From Fictibacillus arsenicus (lineage in GTDB: Bacteria > Bacillota > Bacilli > Bacillales > Fictibacillaceae): a stretch of DNA of 64,000 nt. This document shows positions 60,468 to 64,000 of the stretch, one piece after another (the stretch's first letter is position 1; each line of letters starts with the position of its first letter). Made by a program: the position numbers and the translations under genes. The stretch covers positions 434,001 to 498,000 of the forward strand of contig NZ_MQMF01000001.1 of assembly GCF_001999465.1 (NCBI RefSeq), given 5' to 3'. The notes below the pieces were generated by a model. The model saw only the letters and a program-made list of their open reading frames with translations. It was not told the origin of the DNA and ran no database searches.

Positions 60468-62588
60468 CTATGCCGTAACTTCCCTCTCTTGACTTTGTGT
60501 TCTGTCCTTTTTGAAGTTAAATACGACAAAAGCCAACAGGGCAAACACAATGAGAAATGTTAGCAGGATGGCCATGTTCGAAATAGCAGCTCCAAAGTCG
60601 TTTAACGAAATGACTGATTTAAACCCTGCGATTGAATAAGTAAATGGCAAGTATTGACTAAGGCTTCTATATTGCTCTGGCAGCATCTCGATCGGAAGGT
60701 TTGCACCTGTTATCGAAAGCTGCATGATGACAAATCCTAACGCGATAAAACGTCCTAAGTTTCCACCAAAAGCTGCTAAAAAAAGAACAATGGCAGAAAA
60801 GGTGATACTAACAACCAGAGCAAAAAGGATCAGTCCGCCAAAGTTGCTCACATTCACTTTTAAAATCAATACTACAAATAATAACAAGATCGCCTGAACA
60901 ACAGCAAGAGACGCTAGATTAAGAAACTTTACCGCAAACCAGTTAAAGCTTGAAATAAACGGCGGCCTTTTAAAATCAATAAACAAAGACATAATTAAGA
61001 TCCCTACGAACAACGCAAGTGTAATTACATATGGAGCAGTTGAATCACGATAGTGCTCATATTCATTTACTGTTTTGCTTTTCAGCTGAACAGGAGAGGC
61101 AAACATATTGATATTATCTTTGTCATTCATACCACCTGTTTTATCAGCACCTGATTTAAGGCCAGATGATAGTTTTTCGCTTCCATCATTAATTTTGCCT
61201 GCACCATCATTTAGTTTAGTTGCTCCTTGGGACAGCTTCTTCCATCCTTCATCAACTTTTGCGTTTCCATCTGAAATTTTACCCGCTCCAGAATCTAATT
61301 TAGTGACTCCTGATATTAATTCGTTCCAGCCTTTATCTACTTTTGCATTTCCTTCTGCGATCTGGGCGGCCCCAGATTCAAGTTTTCCTGCTCCTTGATC
61401 AAGTTTTGTCTGTCCGGCAACTAGCTGATTAAGTCCATCATTAAGGGCTTCTGTACCTGGTGCAACTTTATAAGCGATTCCATCCGCTACCGAAACCGCT
61501 CCTTCATTCAGGGCAACTGATTTTGTGGAAAGATTATTTAATCCGCTTGATATCTTCTTTGCACCATCAATAATCTGTTGATAATAGGGTCCAACATTTA
61601 CAGTTGGATTAGCCTTCTTATATTCTTCAAGGCCAGCAACTAATTTTTGTGCACCTGCTGCAAGTTCAGCAGAACCATCCTTAAGTCTGCCTGTACCATC
61701 TGCGACCTTTCTGCTTCCTGGCACCAGCCGTTCTGCTACACCATTCTTCAGTTCCTCACTGCCATTTTCAGCTTTTTGAAGTCCCGCTAGAATTTGCGAA
61801 GACCCATCCTTTAAGCTGACGGTCCCTTCGTGCAGCTGTTTTGATCCATTTGCCAATTTGTTAATATCTCCAGATTTTTCATTAAGTTTATTTAGTAAAA
61901 GCCCTGTTCCACTTTTTAATTCCTTTGTTCCATTTGCGAGCTTCGTAATATCTGACTGCTTGGAAGTAACAGAGTTTACAAGTTCATTTGTTCCCTTATG
62001 AAGCTGATCTGTTCCAGCAGCAAGCTGTGATGATCCGTCTGCAGCTTTTCCAAATCCATCAGAGACTTCTCCTAATATGTTTGCTGCATAGTTTTCAGTA
62101 ATGGTATCTGCAAGTTTTTCACGCATTTTTTGTGCAGCTGTTTCTGTTACTTTTGAAGCCAGGAAATTTAGCCCTTGATTCTGGATGTATTCTAATTCAA
62201 GCTTTTTGGGATTTGAATCTGTTACGGTAGTTACCCTTTCCGAAAAATCTTCAGGTATGATAATGGCCATATAGTAATCGTTTTTCTGAATTCCTTTAAT
62301 TGCTTCTGCCGAATCAACAAATTTCCAGCCTAGATCTTTTCCCTCTTTCATATTCGCTACTAGATCACTGCCCACATTGATAGGCTGATCACCGGAGAGA
62401 GCACCTCTATCATTATTGACTACGGCAACTGGCAAGTTAGAAAGATTGTCATACGGTCCCCAAGTGGCTGATAAAAGTATTCCGCCATAAACAACAGGTA
62501 CAAGCAAAGCTGCAATAACTGAAAAAAGAATGGCTTTATTTGCAGCGAGTTTGCTGAACTCTGCGGAAAGCAACTTAAATGTATTCAT
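60468..62588 (-). CDS. YhgE/Pip-family membrane protein
   Basis: The 706-residue product starts with a membrane helix (FSVIAALLVPVVYGGILL), then an exported ~450-residue part full of seven-residue repeats of the type L-x-x-G (e.g. LADGTKELKSGT, LNDGLNQLVAGQTKL), and a C-terminal block of five or six membrane helices (from ~510) like an ABC-2-type permease. This is the YhgE/Pip layout seen in type VII secretion and phage-receptor proteins. It sits behind an AAATGAATG palindrome that could be a TetR-type operator. Its partner TetR gene is not in this window. Confidence 0.88.
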   Translation of the reverse strand: MNTFKLLSAEFSKLAANKAILFSVIAALLVPVVYGGILLSATWGPYDNLSNLPVAVVNNDRGALSGDQPINVGSDLVANMKEGKDLGWKFVDSAEAIKGIQKNDYYMAIIIPEDFSERVTTVTDSNPKKLELEYIQNQGLNFLASKVTETAAQKMREKLADTITENYAANILGEVSDGFGKAADGSSQLAAGTDQLHKGTNELVNSVTSKQSDITKLANGTKELKSGTGLLLNKLNEKSGDINKLANGSKQLHEGTVSLKDGSSQILAGLQKAENGSEELKNGVAERLVPGSRKVADGTGRLKDGSAELAAGAQKLVAGLEEYKKANPTVNVGPYYQQIIDGAKKISSGLNNLSTKSVALNEGAVSVADGIAYKVAPGTEALNDGLNQLVAGQTKLDQGAGKLESGAAQIAEGNAKVDKGWNELISGVTKLDSGAGKISDGNAKVDEGWKKLSQGATKLNDGAGKINDGSEKLSSGLKSGADKTGGMNDKDNINMFASPVQLKSKTVNEYEHYRDSTAPYVITLALFVGILIMSLFIDFKRPPFISSFNWFAVKFLNLASLAVVQAILLLFVVLILKVNVSNFGGLILFALVVSITFSAIVLFLAAFGGNLGRFIALGFVIMQLSITGANLPIEMLPEQYRSLSQYLPFTYSIAGFKSVISLNDFGAAISNMAILLTFLIVFALLAFVVFNFKKDRTQSQEREVTA

Positions 62589-62620
62589 TTAGAATCCCTC
62601 CATATGTATGTAAGACTTCA

Positions 62621-62644
62621 AAATGAATGAGTCGCCATTCATTT
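62621..62644 (-). promoter_or_regulatory. Palindromic operator upstream of the YhgE-like gene
   Basis: AAATGAATG (62621-62629) and CATTCATTT (62636-62644) are a 9-bp perfect inverted repeat with 6-bp spacer, 33 bp upstream of the start. Size and spacing fit a TetR/QacR-type operator. Confidence 0.6.
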
Positions 62645-62774
62645 AATTATCATAATATTCAAATAATAAGTAGAAATCCAGTCTATTTATAAAAACACAT
62701 ATTCTTTACTAGTTACTCCTACACAGAAAGTAGTACTTTAAAATATTGATAAAATAGGACCAAGTATACAAAAA

Positions 62775-62798
62775 AGGATGACCTTTTAAGATCATCCT
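62775..62798 (-). terminator. Terminator of the CotF-like operon
   Basis: AGGATGA/TCATCCT stem followed on the minus strand by TTTTTTGT, 15 bp after the stop at 62813. Confidence 0.8.
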
Positions 62799-62812
62799 AC
62801 TGGTTAACTATT

Positions 62813-63148
62813 TTATTGTGCTGGTCCCTGATGCGGAAACTGATTCATATAGTTCAAAAATTGCTGGTAGGTTTGCTGCATTTTTGGGGCATCCGCTGCT
62901 TCAAGTGCATACCAGCCCTTTTTAAACATTATGTTGTAAAGTTCTCTTTGCATTTTTTGAGTTTCATTAAAAACAGCAAGAAGGTCTCGATAGAGAGCTT
63001 CATGGCTTGCTTCATTTAAAGCTACAGAATAAGAATCTGTCATATATTTTTCATAAGATAAAATATCATTAATGAAATCCCGGTCATTCATCTCTGGCGT
63101 TTTAGGTACTGCAGACTCTGGATTTTGAATTTTATTAGGCTCATTCAT
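62813..63148 (-). CDS. CotF-like spore coat protein
   Basis: The 111-residue product has the CotF pattern NDRDFINDILSYEKYMTDSY, then MQRELYNIMFKKGWYAL and a Gln-rich C-terminal tail (MQQTYQQFLNYMNQF). Such proteins are helical and found in the spore coat. It lies 15 bp after a related gene and was likely transcribed with it during sporulation. Confidence 0.8.
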   Translation of the reverse strand: MNEPNKIQNPESAVPKTPEMNDRDFINDILSYEKYMTDSYSVALNEASHEALYRDLLAVFNETQKMQRELYNIMFKKGWYALEAADAPKMQQTYQQFLNYMNQFPHQGPAQ

Positions 63149-63163
63149 TTTTTTTACTCCTCT

Positions 63164-63454
63164 CTAGTTTTGTAAATTAGCTTGTGTCTGATTCATAGCT
63201 GACTGTTGAGATGAGATATGCCCTATAATTTTTTTATAGTGGCTTTCATGCATTTGACATGCCTTTTCAAGTGTTGCTTTAATTTCTGGATCTTGACACT
63301 GAGTTGCCATAAAATGTGCTTTTTTCATTCCAAGCAGATTCCAAGAGAGCATATCTCTGACATAATTAAGATCTTTTCCTGTTATTACTTGCGGCGGGTT
63401 TTGATATACAGGCTGCTGCTGATTTTGCATCTGATTTTGATTCTGTTGCTGCAT
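63164..63454 (-). CDS. CotF-related protein with Gln/Asn-rich N-terminus
   Basis: The 96-residue product starts with a Gln/Asn-rich tract (MQQQNQNQMQNQQQP), then a helical body KDLNYVRDMLSWNLLGMKKA...CQMHESHYKKIIGHI similar in layout to spore coat proteins. AAGGAGG lies 8 nt upstream. It is the first of two cotranscribed coat-type genes. Confidence 0.75.
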   Translation of the reverse strand: MQQQNQNQMQNQQQPVYQNPPQVITGKDLNYVRDMLSWNLLGMKKAHFMATQCQDPEIKATLEKACQMHESHYKKIIGHISSQQSAMNQTQANLQN

Positions 63455-63565
63455 AAAGAATAACCTCCTTCATATTTTTTCCATATTATCTTTCCTAACT
63501 CTTAAGGGATTATTCATTTTCTTTTATATAAAGGCTGTTTTCCCTTACATTGCTGCTTTTGAAAG

Positions 63566-63770
63566 TAGTTAATTTCCGCTCCAGGCTGCTCGCTTTCCAC
63601 GGGGCGTGCGGTGAGCCTCCTGCCGCTTTGCGCCATTAGGAGTCTCCACCTGACCGCATCAACGAAGTATCCTTGCTCCTGTGTCTACAAGTATATGCTA
63701 TCGATGCGAGCTTCCTTGTCGCATGCCTAACGAGATGCTTCTCATGTGGTAGGTACGCTCCAATCAACTT
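63566..63770. repeat. Bacillaceae-type interspersed repeat
   Basis: The ~205-bp segment starts TTAATTTCCGCTCCAGGC, contains CGCTTTCCACGGGGCGTGCG and GAGCCTCCTGCCGCTTTGCG, and ends near GCTCCAATCAAC. These phrases are those of a well-known repeat scattered through Bacillaceae genomes. It is GC-rich and has no gene. Confidence 0.7.
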
Positions 63771-63830
63771 GCAATGATGAGAATAAAAAATTCCTAAAGC
63801 AACAATCCTTTAGAAAAGAACGTATATAAA

Positions 63831-63859
63831 AAAACAAGCAGCAATCCACTGCTTGTTTT
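63831..63859 (-). terminator. Terminator of the edge gene
   Basis: AAAACAAGCAG/CTGCTTGTTTT, 11-bp stem, 14 bp past the stop at 63873. Confidence 0.8.
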
Positions 63860-63872
63860 AGCTTTTTGTTTT

Positions 63873-64000
63873 TTACTTTAGGATCCATTTAGGTCCAAGT
63901 ATGGTTTGTATACGATAAAAGTTCCCATATGCCCCATTCACTTTATATGTTCCAGCATACAGACTCGCTGCAGCCATTTTATGTTTTGCATTTGGGCGAT
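63873..64000 (-). CDS. Partial gene at the right edge, C-terminal SH3-like end
   Basis: Only the last ~42 codons are visible (AAASLYAGTYKVNGAYGNFYRI... ending GPKWILK). The spacing of aromatic residues looks like an SH3-type cell-wall-binding repeat. The gene extends beyond the window, so nothing more can be said about its function. Confidence 0.55.
   Translation of the reverse strand, partial: RPNAKHKMAAASLYAGTYKVNGAYGNFYRIQTILGPKWILK

Noticed and set aside
1-64000. CRISPR arrays and insertion sequences.
   Set aside because: I saw no regularly spaced direct repeats of CRISPR type and no transposase-like gene; short unit repeats found are hairpins, att-like copies or gene remnants.

Overview
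The window looks like the chromosome of a low-GC, endospore-forming Bacillaceae bacterium (a Bacillus or Fictibacillus type; the genus is inferred from gene content only). Supporting signs are AGGAGG-type ribosome binding sites with frequent TTG/GTG starts, CotF-like spore coat proteins, a CcpA cre site, SigA and ECF-type promoters, and a typical Bacillaceae interspersed repeat near the right end.

Layout. (1) About 1-31 kb is a nuclease-rich accessory region. At least eight proteins carry PD-(D/E)XK-like signatures, and there is one HNH and one GIY-YIG protein. They are interleaved with small unknown operons, an ECF sigma/anti-sigma unit with secreted products, a truncated-type RadC behind a GC-rich structured leader, a HelD motor, a replication-relaxation protein and several decayed gene remnants. 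(2) 31-36 kb carries two gene remnants, a large LCAT-like hydrolase paired with a membrane protein, and a small Gly-rich protein. (3) At 36335-36381 and again at 53631-53677 the same 47 bp occurs. It is the 3' half of a tRNA gene, from an anticodon loop reading GGC to CCA, with U70 and A73 as in tRNA-Ala. No 5' half is present at either place. These look like attachment-site copies that delimit a 17.3 kb cassette (36.4-53.7 kb) and place everything to its left in an older island. (4) That cassette holds an ABC exporter (LolD-like ATPase plus a giant FtsX-like permease), a second ECF sigma/anti-sigma unit followed by two Opp-like permeases with no ATPase, and a six-gene glycoside operon (ROK regulator, MalF/MalG-like permeases, binding protein, GH15-like/GH31 fusion enzyme, LacI regulator). 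(5) From 53.7 kb to the end the genes look like ordinary chromosome: DUF2512 protein, sodium:solute symporter with its small accessory peptide, phosphodiesterase, UMF1-type MFS protein, YhgE/Pip protein, CotF-like coat proteins and a partial gene at the edge.

Most interesting. The best candidates for undescribed systems are a three-gene operon at 20433-22863, in which each gene overlaps the next by one base and each product carries a PD-(D/E)XK-like core (the third with Glu-Ser-Arg in place of Glu-x-Lys), and a two-gene operon at 16341-18516, in which a Gly-rich membrane protein overlaps a nuclease-like protein that itself contains a Gly-rich membrane segment. The LCAT-like hydrolase/membrane protein pair (31646-34822) and the nuclease plus two acidic small proteins (11613-13587) are further candidates. 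Any defence role is inferred from context and architecture.
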